A stretch of DNA of 10,883 nucleotides from JBBDNV01 sp040877415 (lineage in GTDB: Bacteria; Planctomycetota; Planctomycetia; Pirellulales; PALSA-1355): positions 1 through 10,883 of the forward strand of contig JBBDNV010000190.1 in NCBI GenBank assembly GCA_040877415.1, read 5' to 3'. This document shows positions 1-6,690 of the stretch, piece by piece. The notes below the pieces were generated by a model. The model saw nothing but the letters and a program-made list of their open reading frames with translations, had not been told where the DNA came from and did no database searches. The position numbers and the translations under genes are program-made. How positions within the stretch are numbered: position 1 is the stretch's first letter; each line of letters starts with the position of its first letter.

Positions 1-2289
1 GGCGCCAACGGCATCGCCGTGGGCATGGCCACGTCGATTCCGCCGCACAACCTGGGCGAGATTTGCGACGCGCTGGTGCGCTTGATCGAAAACCCCGACG
101 TTTCGATCGATGAGCTGTTGGAGGTCTGCCCCGGCCCCGATTTTCCCACGGGCGGGATCATTTGCGGGCGAGCCGGCATTCGCCGCGGCTATCACACGGG
201 CCGCAGCACGATGGTTGTGCGTGCCCGGGCCCGGATTGAGGAATTCGGCAAAGGCCGGTTCCGCATCGTCGTCAGCGAGATACCGTTCCAGCAGGCCCGC
301 GACCGCGTCGAGGAGCGGATCGCGGCTTTGGTGAACGAAGACCGCATCAAGGGCATATCGGCGATTCGCAACGAAAGCGATCTGAAAGAACCGGTGCGGC
401 TGATCCTGGAGCTGAAGCGCGACGCCGACCCGGAGGTGGTGCTCAACCAGCTCTACCAGTTTTCGCCGCTGCAGGAATCGTTTTCGCTCATTTTCCTGGC
501 GCTCGTGGACGGCAAGCCGCGCACGCTGTCGATCAAGGGCCTGTTGGAGGAATTCATCCGGCACCGCCTGACGGTGATTCGCCGGCGAACGCAGTTCCTG
601 TTGGCCCGCGCCCGGGCGCGAAAGCATACCGTCGAAGGCCTGCTTTTGGCGCACGCCAATATCGACGAAATCATCCGCGTCATTCGCGCCAGCGCCAACC
701 AGGCCGAAGCCAAGGCCCGCTTGATGGGCATCGAAGCGCCCGCCGCGATGATGCGCCGCGCGCTGGGCGAAAAAGGCTTTGCCCTGTTTCAATCGGAGCG
801 GGGCACGAGCGACACCTACACGCTGACGCCCGTGCAGGCCGAGGCCATCCTGCGGATGACGCTGGGACAGTTGGTCAATCTCGAACAGGAAAAGCTGGTC
901 GGCGAGTACGAAAAACTGCTCGAGGAGATCACCGAATACCAGCGGATCCTCTCGGACGACATGATCATCCTGGACATGATCCGAGACGACTGCCAGGAGA
1001 TCCGCCGCAAGCACGGCGACGAACGGCGCACCGAAATCAGCGGCGAGGAGATCGGCTCGATCGACCTCGAGGACCTGATCGTCGAAGAGACGATGGTCGT
1101 GACGATCAGCCACAACGGCTACATCAAGCGCACCGCGGCCAGCGTTTATCGCGCGCAGCGCCGCGGCGGCAAAGGCATGAAAGGCGCCAAGACCGAAGAC
1201 GAAGATCCGATCCGGCACCTGTTCGTCGCTAGCACCCACGACTATCTGATGTTTTTCACCAACCGCGGCAAGGTGTACTGGCAGAAAGTTTATGACCTGC
1301 CCCAGTTGAGCCGCGAAAGCCGGGGCCGGGCCGTCGTCAACCTGCTCAATTTCGCCGACGGCGAGCGCGTCGCCGATTGCCGGGCGGTCCGCGATTTCAA
1401 CCAGCCGAACCACTACCTGATGATGGCCACGCGCTCGGGGCTGGTGAAGAAAACGGCCCTCGAAAAATTCAGCCGGCCGATGCGCGGCGGCATCATCGCC
1501 ATCAAGCTGCGCGAGGACGACGAAGTCGTCGACGTCGTGATCACCAAGCCCGGCGACGAAGTGGTGCTGGCTACGGCGCGCGGCATGGCCATCCGCTTTC
1601 GAGAATCGGACGCCCGGCCGATGGGCCGCAACACGAGCGGCGTCAAAGGCATCAGCGTCGCCGCCGACGATTCCCTGGTGGGCATGGTCGTGGCCGAGCC
1701 CGACGCCACGCTTTTGACCGCCTGCGCAAACGGATACGGCAAGCGCACTTTGTTCGGCCCCAACAGCGCCTCGGGCGAGCCGCCGCCCGAAGACGACGCG
1801 GAATCCGCCGACGCAACCGGCGACGACGCAACCGGCGCCGACGCGACGGGCGACGACGCAACCGGCGACGACGCGACCGGCGACGACGCGACCGGCGACG
1901 AAGTTTCATCGGCCAATCGCTATCGCGCGCAACGCCGCGGCGGCAAGGGACTGCGCGACATTAAGACAACCGAGCGCAACGGCTCCGTGATCGGCGTGGC
2001 CTGCGTCCGCGACGACGACGAGATTCTGATGATGACCGCGCGCGGCAAGCTGCAGCGCGTCGTGGCCGGCGAAATCAGCGTCATCGGCCGCAACACGCAG
2101 GGCGTGCGGATCATGAGTCTTGACGAGAGCGATACGCTGGCGGCCATCGTCCGCGTTCCGCGCGACGACGACGACGACGCGGGCGCAACGAGCACGCTCG
2201 CCCCGAGCCCGCCGGCCAACGTCGAATCGCCCGAACCGGGCGAGCCGCCCGAGCCCGAGGAGCCCCATGCAAGCCTCGACGACGAGTAG
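1..2289 (+). CDS. gyrA: DNA gyrase subunit A, 5'-truncated by window edge
   Basis: Subunit A of the type II topoisomerase that introduces negative supercoils; it carries the DNA-breaking domain and the DNA-wrapping C-terminal beta-pinwheel. The reading frame is open from base 1 (GANGIAVGMATSIPPHN, which in E. coli GyrA lies near residue 170), so the N-terminus and catalytic tyrosine are outside the window; the GTG at 19 is not the start. Visible are the breakage-domain end (PGPDFPTGG, EIPFQ, LEEFIRHR), the coiled-coil (LVGEYEKLLEEI, to about codon 340) and the pinwheel blades. The canonical GyrA box QRRGGKG is at codons 386-392. An identical box recurs at codons 644-650 in blade 5, after an acidic DATGD repeat insertion (codons 604-633). 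The tail is acidic and proline-rich (EDDDDD-like run, EPGEPPEPEEP). The GyrA-box and TERNG signatures argue against ParC. No clear terminator follows. Confidence 0.97.
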   Translation, partial: GANGIAVGMATSIPPHNLGEICDALVRLIENPDVSIDELLEVCPGPDFPTGGIICGRAGIRRGYHTGRSTMVVRARARIEEFGKGRFRIVVSEIPFQQARDRVEERIAALVNEDRIKGISAIRNESDLKEPVRLILELKRDADPEVVLNQLYQFSPLQESFSLIFLALVDGKPRTLSIKGLLEEFIRHRLTVIRRRTQFLLARARARKHTVEGLLLAHANIDEIIRVIRASANQAEAKARLMGIEAPAAMMRRALGEKGFALFQSERGTSDTYTLTPVQAEAILRMTLGQLVNLEQEKLVGEYEKLLEEITEYQRILSDDMIILDMIRDDCQEIRRKHGDERRTEISGEEIGSIDLEDLIVEETMVVTISHNGYIKRTAASVYRAQRRGGKGMKGAKTEDEDPIRHLFVASTHDYLMFFTNRGKVYWQKVYDLPQLSRESRGRAVVNLLNFADGERVADCRAVRDFNQPNHYLMMATRSGLVKKTALEKFSRPMRGGIIAIKLREDDEVVDVVITKPGDEVVLATARGMAIRFRESDARPMGRNTSGVKGISVAADDSLVGMVVAEPDATLLTACANGYGKRTLFGPNSASGEPPPEDDAESADATGDDATGADATGDDATGDDATGDDATGDEVSSANRYRAQRRGGKGLRDIKTTERNGSVIGVACVRDDDEILMMTARGKLQRVVAGEISVIGRNTQGVRIMSLDESDTLAAIVRVPRDDDDDAGATSTLAPSPPANVESPEPGEPPEPEEPHASLDDE
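1810..1899 (+). repeat. Six tandem 15-base units inside gyrA (DATGD pentapeptides)
   Basis: Six in-frame copies of a 15-base unit (gacgcaaccggcgac and close variants) start at 1810, 1825, 1840, 1855, 1870 and 1885. They encode DATGD five times and DATGA once. The units differ at only a few positions (gca/gcg, acc/acg, gac/gcc), which suggests recent expansion by slippage or unequal crossing-over. The repeat sits in a loop of pinwheel blade 5, between GYGKRT and the second GyrA box, so length change in multiples of 15 keeps the frame. Confidence 0.93.
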
Positions 2290-2354
2290 ATTTGCGGTTT
2301 ACCCGTCCGCGCAGCCGACTCGTCGTCCCCCCTCGAATGAAGCTCCCCAAGTCG

Positions 2355-2380
2355 AACCCAGTCGCGACAACCCAGTCGCG
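2355..2380 (+). repeat. Short direct repeat in the gyrA-ugd spacer
   Basis: The 12-mer aacccagtcgcg occurs at 2355-2366 and 2369-2380, a 14-base period, in the 168-base spacer between gyrA and ugd. I see no convincing promoter hexamers or intrinsic terminator in this spacer. The repeat could be an operator-like site or chance. Confidence 0.35.
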
Positions 2381-2457
2381 GCCGGTCGCATTGGCCGGGC
2401 GCCCATGCTAGGCTTGGACCATACTCTGCTTTCGCTCCTCCAGGGATCCAGACTGCC

Positions 2458-3768
2458 ATGAAAATCGCGGTGGTGGGAACGGGCTACGTGGGACTGGTCA
2501 CCGGCACGTGCTTCGCCGAAAGCGGCAACCATGTTGCTTGCCTTGACATCGATGCCGGGAAGATCGCGCGGCTGGACGCCGGCGAGATTCCGATCTTCGA
2601 GCCCGGCCTGGCGGAAATGGTGCGACACAACGCCCGGGCCAAACGGTTGTCCTTCACGACCGACCTGGCCGCGGCGGTTCGCTCGGCGAACCTCGTGTTA
2701 CTGGCGGTCGGCACGCCGAGCACGGACGACGGCTCGGCCGATTTGTCGGGCCTGTGGGGCGCCGTGGATGGGATCGCCGACGAGCTGCGCCCCGAGGCGA
2801 TCGTGGTGATCAAGAGCACCGTGCCGGTCGGCACGAACCGCCAGGTTGCCAAGCGCCTCCAAGAGCGCGCGGGCCGCGCGTGCGACGTGGCCAGCAATCC
2901 CGAGTTTCTCAAGGAAGGGGCGGCGATCGAGGATTTCATCAAGCCCGACCGCGTCGTGGTGGGCGTGCGGCGGCCGGAAGTGGCCGAAGTGCTGCGCGAG
3001 CTTTATGCGCCGTTTCTGCGCACCGAAAAGCCGTTTCTCGTCATGTCGCCCGAAAGCGCCGAAATGACCAAGTACGTGGCCAACGCGATCCTGGCCGCGA
3101 AAATCAGCTTTATCAACGAGATGGCCAACCTTTGCGAACGAACGCACGCCGACATCAACGACGTGCGGCGCGGAATCGGCCACGACAGCCGCATCGGCTT
3201 CGCGTTTCTGTTTCCCGGCGTCGGGTACGGCGGCAGTTGCTTTCCCAAGGACGTGCGCGCACTGCGCGCCACGGGCCTTGCGGCCGGCTTCGATTCGCGG
3301 CTTCTCGAAGCGATTGACCGCGTCAACACGCAGCAGAAAAGCATCCTGCCGGAGAAAATCGAGCGGCACTTTGCGGGCAAGCTGGCGGGCCGCACCGTGG
3401 CCGTGTGGGGCCTGGCGTTCAAGCCGCGCACCGACGACGTTCGCGAGGCGCCGTCGCTGGTGCTGATCGATCGGCTCCTGGCGGGCGGAGCGAAGCTGCA
3501 AGTCCACGACCCGGAGGCGATGGCCAACGTGCGCTCGATCTACGGCGACAAGCTCACCTATTCGCAGCAGCCCTACGAAGCGCTTGTAGCTGCCGACGCC
3601 CTGGCGATCATGACCGAGTGGAAAGAGTTTTTGCAGCCCGATTTCGCCCACATGAGGTCGCTGATGAAGTCGCCGGTGATCTTTGACGGCCGCAATCTCT
3701 ACAGCCCGCGGCAAATGAAGGCGGCCGGCTTCGTGTATCACTCGATCGGCCGCGCGCCGGTGGAATAG
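2458..3768 (+). CDS. ugd: UDP-glucose 6-dehydrogenase family protein
   Basis: NAD-dependent, two-step oxidation of UDP-glucose to UDP-glucuronate in the cytoplasm, feeding capsule, exopolysaccharide or lipopolysaccharide sugars. The 436 residues match the usual family length. The N-terminal Rossmann domain opens with GTGYVGL (residues 7-13). SNPEFLKEG lies at 146-154, the conserved Lys/Asn helix KYVAN at 205-209 (Lys205 corresponds to the catalytic lysine), the nucleophile Cys261 in GGSCFPKD, and the C-terminal UDP-binding domain starts near VWGLAFKPRTDDVRE (316-330). The start is the ATG directly followed by KIAVVGTGYVG; a weak AGGGA stands 11 bases upstream. The gene stands alone, with no sugar-pathway neighbours. 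GDP-mannose dehydrogenase belongs to the same superfamily and is hard to exclude from motifs, but GTGYVGL, NPEFLKEG and length favour the UDP-glucose enzyme. Confidence 0.93.
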   Translation: MKIAVVGTGYVGLVTGTCFAESGNHVACLDIDAGKIARLDAGEIPIFEPGLAEMVRHNARAKRLSFTTDLAAAVRSANLVLLAVGTPSTDDGSADLSGLWGAVDGIADELRPEAIVVIKSTVPVGTNRQVAKRLQERAGRACDVASNPEFLKEGAAIEDFIKPDRVVVGVRRPEVAEVLRELYAPFLRTEKPFLVMSPESAEMTKYVANAILAAKISFINEMANLCERTHADINDVRRGIGHDSRIGFAFLFPGVGYGGSCFPKDVRALRATGLAAGFDSRLLEAIDRVNTQQKSILPEKIERHFAGKLAGRTVAVWGLAFKPRTDDVREAPSLVLIDRLLAGGAKLQVHDPEAMANVRSIYGDKLTYSQQPYEALVAADALAIMTEWKEFLQPDFAHMRSLMKSPVIFDGRNLYSPRQMKAAGFVYHSIGRAPVE

Positions 3769-3801
3769 GCGGCTATTCGTGGCGGCAAACCGTGAGGATC
3801 A

Positions 3802-3912
3802 CCGCAGAGGTCGCAGAGGTACGCGGAGGAAGCGGAACCGGCTGATAAAGAGCGATTTCTGGTTGCGATTTGCTCTGATTCCTTTCTCCGCGCGTCTCTG
3901 CGTCCTGGGCGG
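3802..3912. repeat. Imperfect palindromic repeat between convergent genes
   Basis: Arm 3802-3832 (ccgcagaggtcgcagaggta...) pairs with arm 3882-3912 (...gcgtctctgcgtcctgggcgg) at 24 of 31 positions, separated by a 49-base loop that can itself form a short agagc/gctct stem. The arms are made of the 'cgcagagg' motif, a type of dispersed intergenic repeat I associate with planctomycete and related genomes (from memory, not checked). It lies 33 bases after the ugd stop and just before the stop of the opposing gene. A T-rich run (tctcttttccttt) follows on the + strand, so it could also act as a terminator for ugd. Confidence 0.6.
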
Positions 3913-3935
3913 TTCAGATCTCTTTTCCTTTATCA

Positions 3936-4370
3936 TCAGTCCACCGCCGCAAACCGCCGGAACTCGGCTTCGTCGAGAAAAGCGGCCTCGCGCGTGAGCT
4001 GGAACATGAGCTTCGTCTGGGGCCAGCCGAGCGCTTGCAAAAGCCGGTCGAACTGATCGGCGGGACAGGTTCCCTTGACGTCGACGAACAGCAGCCGGCC
4101 ATTGCGATCGTAAAGATTGCCGTCGATCTGCCACGCCCGCTCTCCCTGCGGCGATGTCCACACGAACGACCCGTCGGCCTCCGAGTACATCCGCTCGAGC
4201 CCGCCCAGCCGGTCACGGGCCTCCTCGAAACTGCACGCTAGCGCGGTCGTGCTGAGCGATTCGGGCGTGATTGGCATCGGGCGCACCTTTCGCCCCGCGA
4301 TTTCGATTTCATCCCCGGCCGTCGCCCCGGCCGGAAGCGCGTGCACGGTAACATAGAAGCTATACATCAC
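3936..4370 (-). CDS. Hypothetical protein with PD-(D/E)xK-like motif
   Basis: 144 residues from GTG at 4370, or 143 from the adjacent ATG at 4367. A GGGAG lies 7 bases before the GTG and 10 before the ATG, so the start is ambiguous by one codon. I do not recognise the family by name. The N-terminal part (1-35) looks like beta-strands, followed by a helical stretch (47-62, FEEARDRLGGLERMYS). The core reads AWQIDGNLYDR (79-89) then LLFVDVKG (93-100). The Asp83 ... Asp97-x-Lys99 spacing on a hydrophobic strand is that of a PD-(D/E)xK nuclease core, followed by a helix (DQFDRLLQALGW). This is a motif-level hint only; catalysis is unproven. There is no signal peptide or membrane segment. It stands alone, convergent with ugd and divergent from cutA. 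Confidence 0.75.
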   Translation of the reverse strand: MMYSFYVTVHALPAGATAGDEIEIAGRKVRPMPITPESLSTTALACSFEEARDRLGGLERMYSEADGSFVWTSPQGERAWQIDGNLYDRNGRLLFVDVKGTCPADQFDRLLQALGWPQTKLMFQLTREAAFLDEAEFRRFAAVD

Positions 4371-4428
4371 GCCTTTCTCCCGCGAGTCGTCCTTGAGTCG
4401 TTGTGTGTGGCAAGTTTCTATGGCGTGT

Positions 4429-4486
4429 GTAGCTGGATTCGCAAGAATTCAGCCTGCATCATCCGAGTTCTTGCGAACTCAGCTAC
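4429..4486. repeat. 58-base hairpin repeat with palindromic arms
   Basis: Left arm 4429-4453 (starts gtagctggattcgcaagaa) and right arm 4462-4486 (ends cttgcgaactcagctac) are inverted copies matching at 20 of 25 positions, around an 8-base loop (ctgcatca). Two of the mismatches become G-U pairs in RNA. Each arm contains its own smaller near-palindrome (gaattc-ttgc-gaattc type). It lies between the divergent hypothetical gene and cutA. It resembles dispersed 'gaattcttgcgaattcagc' repeats of planctomycete genomes as I remember them; no second copy is in this window. Confidence 0.75.
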
Positions 4487-4597
4487 CTGCCAGAATCTCT
4501 TGCCGCACAATAAGTCGTTCGGCGCTTGGAAGAATGACTGGCGTTATTGTATCCTGACTCCAGTTCCAGAGCAGAAGCGTTTTACCGGGACGCAGCC

Positions 4598-4939
4598 ATG
4601 ACCGACGCCATCCAAGTCATCACGACCACGGCCAGCAAGGAAGAAGCCGACAAGCTCGCAAACGCTCTGGTCACTCGCCGGCTGGCCGCGTGCGTGCAAG
4701 TCAGCGGCCCGATCACGAGCACCTATCGCTGGCAAGGCAAAATCGAGACCAGCCAGGAATGGGTGTGCGTCGCAAAATCGCTCGAATCGAAGTACCCGGC
4801 CCTGGAAGCCGCGATTTGCGAGCTGCACTCGTACGCCGTGCCCGAGATATTGGCCACCCGCGTCGTTGCCGGCCACCGATCGTATTTGGCCTGGCTGGCC
4901 GCGGAGCTGGCTGACGGTCCCGAGCGGCGGGTCGTGTGA
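4598..4939 (+). CDS. cutA: Divalent-cation tolerance protein CutA
   Basis: Small trimeric cytoplasmic protein of the CutA1 family, named for copper tolerance in E. coli; its real biochemical role is unsettled. The 113 residues match the family length (about 100-115). Visible hallmarks are the N-terminal strand IQVITTTASKEEADKLA (5-21), RRLAACVQV (28-35) with the conserved Cys32, YRWQGKIE (43-50), EWVCVAK (54-60), the HSYAVPEI motif (77-84) and YLAWL (96-100). The frame extends upstream to a TTG at 4547, but family alignment begins at the ATG at 4598, which I chose; only a weak purine stretch (ccgggac) precedes it. No metal-transport or redox neighbours are present. Thirty-seven bases after its stop begins a decayed nucleotidyltransferase fragment. 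Confidence 0.92.
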   Translation: MTDAIQVITTTASKEEADKLANALVTRRLAACVQVSGPITSTYRWQGKIETSQEWVCVAKSLESKYPALEAAICELHSYAVPEILATRVVAGHRSYLAWLAAELADGPERRVV

Positions 4940-4976
4940 CGCGACAGCAATCGCGATTTCACGATGTCTGCCGTCC

Positions 4977-5282
4977 ATGCGTATTGTTCTCATGGTCATC
5001 GGGAAAACCGACATTGCGGCCTTGCTTCCAGGCCTCCAGCGCGCGGAACGTGTCCTGGGACGACCCATCAATCCCACGGCCTATCCGCCCACTGAGGTTG
5101 CCCGAAAGTTCAAAGCCGCTCATCATTTCATCCGTAAGGTGATCGAGGACCCGGCCAAGATTTTCGTCATCGGTTCTGCCAGTGACCTGGAAGCGGCTGC
5201 AAGCGGAAAAGCGAATCAGAACGCATCGGTCCAGCAAGGCCGAATTGGACGCTCTCGGCGCCGGCGTCGAGGTAAAGCTTAA
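4977..5282 (+). pseudogene. 5'-truncated nucleotidyltransferase (MNT-type) remnant
   Basis: The 101-codon frame reads LMVIGKTDIAALLPGLQ, then ERVLGRPINPTAYPPTEV, HHFIRKVIEDPAKIFVIGS. This is the pattern of the C-terminal half of bacterial nucleotidyltransferase proteins that carry an N-terminal winged-helix domain and a GSxxxxSDxDL(M/V)VIG active site. Here the match starts only at LMVIG: the HTH and the GS...D-x-D catalytic part are missing, replaced by cutA-proximal sequence, and the ATG at 4977 has no ribosome-binding site. After about residue 72 the protein becomes an arginine-rich string (GRSRRRRRGKA) unlike the family, suggesting a frameshift at the end. Such proteins usually act as antitoxin partners of HEPN proteins. 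I call this a remnant; if expressed, it would lack catalytic residues. Confidence 0.6.
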
Positions 5283-5291
5283 TGGGTCTTC
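5182..5291 (+). pseudogene. Possible start of a HEPN-partner gene, interrupted
   Basis: In the frame starting at GTG 5182, residues 10-36 read KRIRTHRSSKAELDALGAGVEVKLNG. This resembles the opening of HEPN-domain proteins usually encoded right after MNT nucleotidyltransferases (R.H..SK.E...L...V...L.D pattern), overlapping them in another frame as here. The similarity stops where the 120-base inverted-repeat element begins at 5292, and no HEPN core (RX4-6H) follows. The call rests on a short weak match from memory and on gene order; it could be chance. Confidence 0.3.
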
Positions 5292-5411
5292 AGCGGAATC
5301 TGTGGGTGGAAGACGGTCGCTTTCGACCGTCGCGGGGGAAGGGACCATCGGGGCCTCTGGTTCCTCCCCCGCCGCCTCGCCAGTTAACAAAACCTACCCA
5401 CAGATTCCGCT
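5292..5411. mobile_element. 120-base element with perfect 16-base terminal inverted repeats
   Basis: The 16-mer agcggaatctgtgggt (5292-5307) is repeated exactly in inverse at 5396-5411. Inside are two further hairpins: gacggtcg-cttt-cgaccgtc (5312-5331, 8-bp perfect stem) and a longer one (gcgggggaaggga..., 5332-5347, with ...ttcctcccccgc, 5358-5372). The whole folds as one outer stem enclosing two stems. It contains no gene. I see no obvious target-site duplication. It could be a MITE-type or REP-like transposable repeat, or a structured RNA. It lies directly after the decayed nucleotidyltransferase region. Confidence 0.7.
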
Positions 5412-5660
5412 ATAGATTGTTTTGGAAAAAGACTTCCGACACACTCCCGGCCCCCTTTACCTTTCTGAGGACATTGTGGGCGATGCTACCAGCGGCGACG
5501 CCTCTGTCTTCGCACGGTCGGGTCTTCGGCCCACGAGACACCTGAACGTTCTCCTCTTGTCTAAACGAACGCTATTCAGGATCATGCGCAGCGTAGAACC
5601 GCCGCGCTCGTTCACGATACAGTTGGCGGGCGGAATCTCAACCGGCACGGAGCTCAAACG
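5412..5660 (+). other. Spacer upstream of the DUF1186/SEC-C gene
   Basis: This stretch of 249 bases holds no gene I can support. An 80-codon TTG-started frame (5422-5664) overlaps the next start codon by ATGA, but it lacks a ribosome-binding site and any protein-like pattern. The only clear signal is the Shine-Dalgarno GGAG at 5649-5652, 8 bases before the ATG at 5661. Confidence 0.5.
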
Positions 5661-6632
5661 ATGACCATGGACTTGAATACCACCGATAACCCCCAGGCCA
5701 CTCTCGATCGCATCATGCGCGACTTGGACGCCGCGACGACGGAATTACCGGAGGATGCAATCCGTGAAGCGCGGAAACACCGCGACGAGATCATTCCTCG
5801 CCTCATTCGGGCGATTCATGAGGCCGCCGCGCGGGCAGCGTCGGGTGAGACCGTCGAAGGAAATGCCCATTTCTTCGCGCTGTTCCTGTTGACGGAGTTC
5901 CGGGCAAAAGAAGGCCTGCCTGCCATTCAGGAAGCCATTTCGTTGCCGGGCGAGCTTCCATTCGATCTGTTTGGCGATGCCCTCACCGAGACTCTTCCCA
6001 GCGTTTTGGCGGCTCTCGCCTGCGATACGCCTGAAGTGCTCGATACCCTGATTCAGAACCGATCGCTCAACGAGTATGTGCGAGCGGCGGCCGCGGATAC
6101 ATTTCTGTATTTTGTCCGCGACAACCGTCTGACCCGAGATGAGGCCGTGGCCCACTTGAGGCGTCATCTGCAAGATGCAATCGCCAACGTCGATGCGGAC
6201 GTCGCCGGCAGCCTTGTTGCGATCCTGCTTGACTATTCGCCGGCCGAAGCATTGAACGATATCCGGGAAGCCTTCCGGCTCGATCTCGTGGACGAGTTGA
6301 TGGTCGATTGCGACAGCGTCGAGCAGGTCATTTCCCAGGGCGCGTCGGAGCTTCAAAAGCGACTCGAATATTGCCGGCCGACGGGAATTCAGGATACGAT
6401 CGACGAATTGAAAAGTTGGTCTGCCTTCACCGACGAGCACGAATCGGAGCCGTTCACGAAGATCGACGACGATCTGGAACTCGACAACGATGCGTGGGAA
6501 GACGATTGGACGCGTGCGGTGGCGCGAATCCCACCGACAACCATCCGCAATACTCAACCCCGCGTCGGACGCAACGATCCCTGCCCGTGCGGCAGCGGCA
6601 AGAAATTCAAGAAGTGCTGCGGGCGAGAATAA
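5661..6632 (+). CDS. DUF1186-like protein with C-terminal SEC-C zinc motif
   Basis: 323 residues. The body (about 30-260) is helical, with HEAT-like pairs such as LPSVLAALACDTPEVLDTLI and VRAAAADTFLYFVRDNRLTRDEAVAHLRRHL, fitting the DUF1186 family. An acidic linker follows (about 262-285, DEHESEPFTKIDDDLELDND). The last 22 residues are a textbook SEC-C motif, VGRNDPCPCGSGKKFKKCCG (302-321), with zinc ligands Cys308, Cys310, Cys319 and Cys320 (or a His/Cys variant). SEC-C motifs occur at the end of SecA, where they bind SecB, and in many uncharacterised proteins. The start at 5661 is supported by GGAG 8 bases upstream; the second ATG at 5667 would be 14 bases away. Cytoplasmic; no signal peptide. 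It stands alone on its strand and is convergent with the next gene. Function unknown. Confidence 0.88.
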   Translation: MTMDLNTTDNPQATLDRIMRDLDAATTELPEDAIREARKHRDEIIPRLIRAIHEAAARAASGETVEGNAHFFALFLLTEFRAKEGLPAIQEAISLPGELPFDLFGDALTETLPSVLAALACDTPEVLDTLIQNRSLNEYVRAAAADTFLYFVRDNRLTRDEAVAHLRRHLQDAIANVDADVAGSLVAILLDYSPAEALNDIREAFRLDLVDELMVDCDSVEQVISQGASELQKRLEYCRPTGIQDTIDELKSWSAFTDEHESEPFTKIDDDLELDNDAWEDDWTRAVARIPPTTIRNTQPRVGRNDPCPCGSGKKFKKCCGRE

Positions 6633-6690
6633 ATAGTTCTGACCCGCTTTTATACAATCGCTGCGCTTGGCACGCCGCGGCCAGGCCGGC

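Noticed and set aside
1377..1964. 195-codon + frame and 167-codon minus frame over the gyrA repeat
   Set aside because: Both are low-complexity shadows of the gyrA frame (arginine- or serine/valine-rich).
1..2289. parC (topoisomerase IV) instead of gyrA
   Set aside because: The canonical GyrA box QRRGGKG, six-blade pinwheel and TERNG motif fit GyrA.
2698..3741. 347-codon minus-strand open frame opposite ugd
   Set aside because: It is antisense to a clear ugd gene. Its composition (His/Arg/Ala/Val-rich, no motif) is that of a GC-rich antisense frame.
4526..4553. sigma70 promoter for cutA (TTGGAA ... TGTATC)
   Set aside because: The -35-like hexamer is fair but the -10-like hexamer is poor; not distinguishable from chance.
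5422..5664. 80-codon TTG frame whose stop overlaps the next ATG (ATGA)
   Set aside because: The overlap is attractive, but there is no ribosome-binding site, the start is TTG, and the protein has no recognisable pattern.
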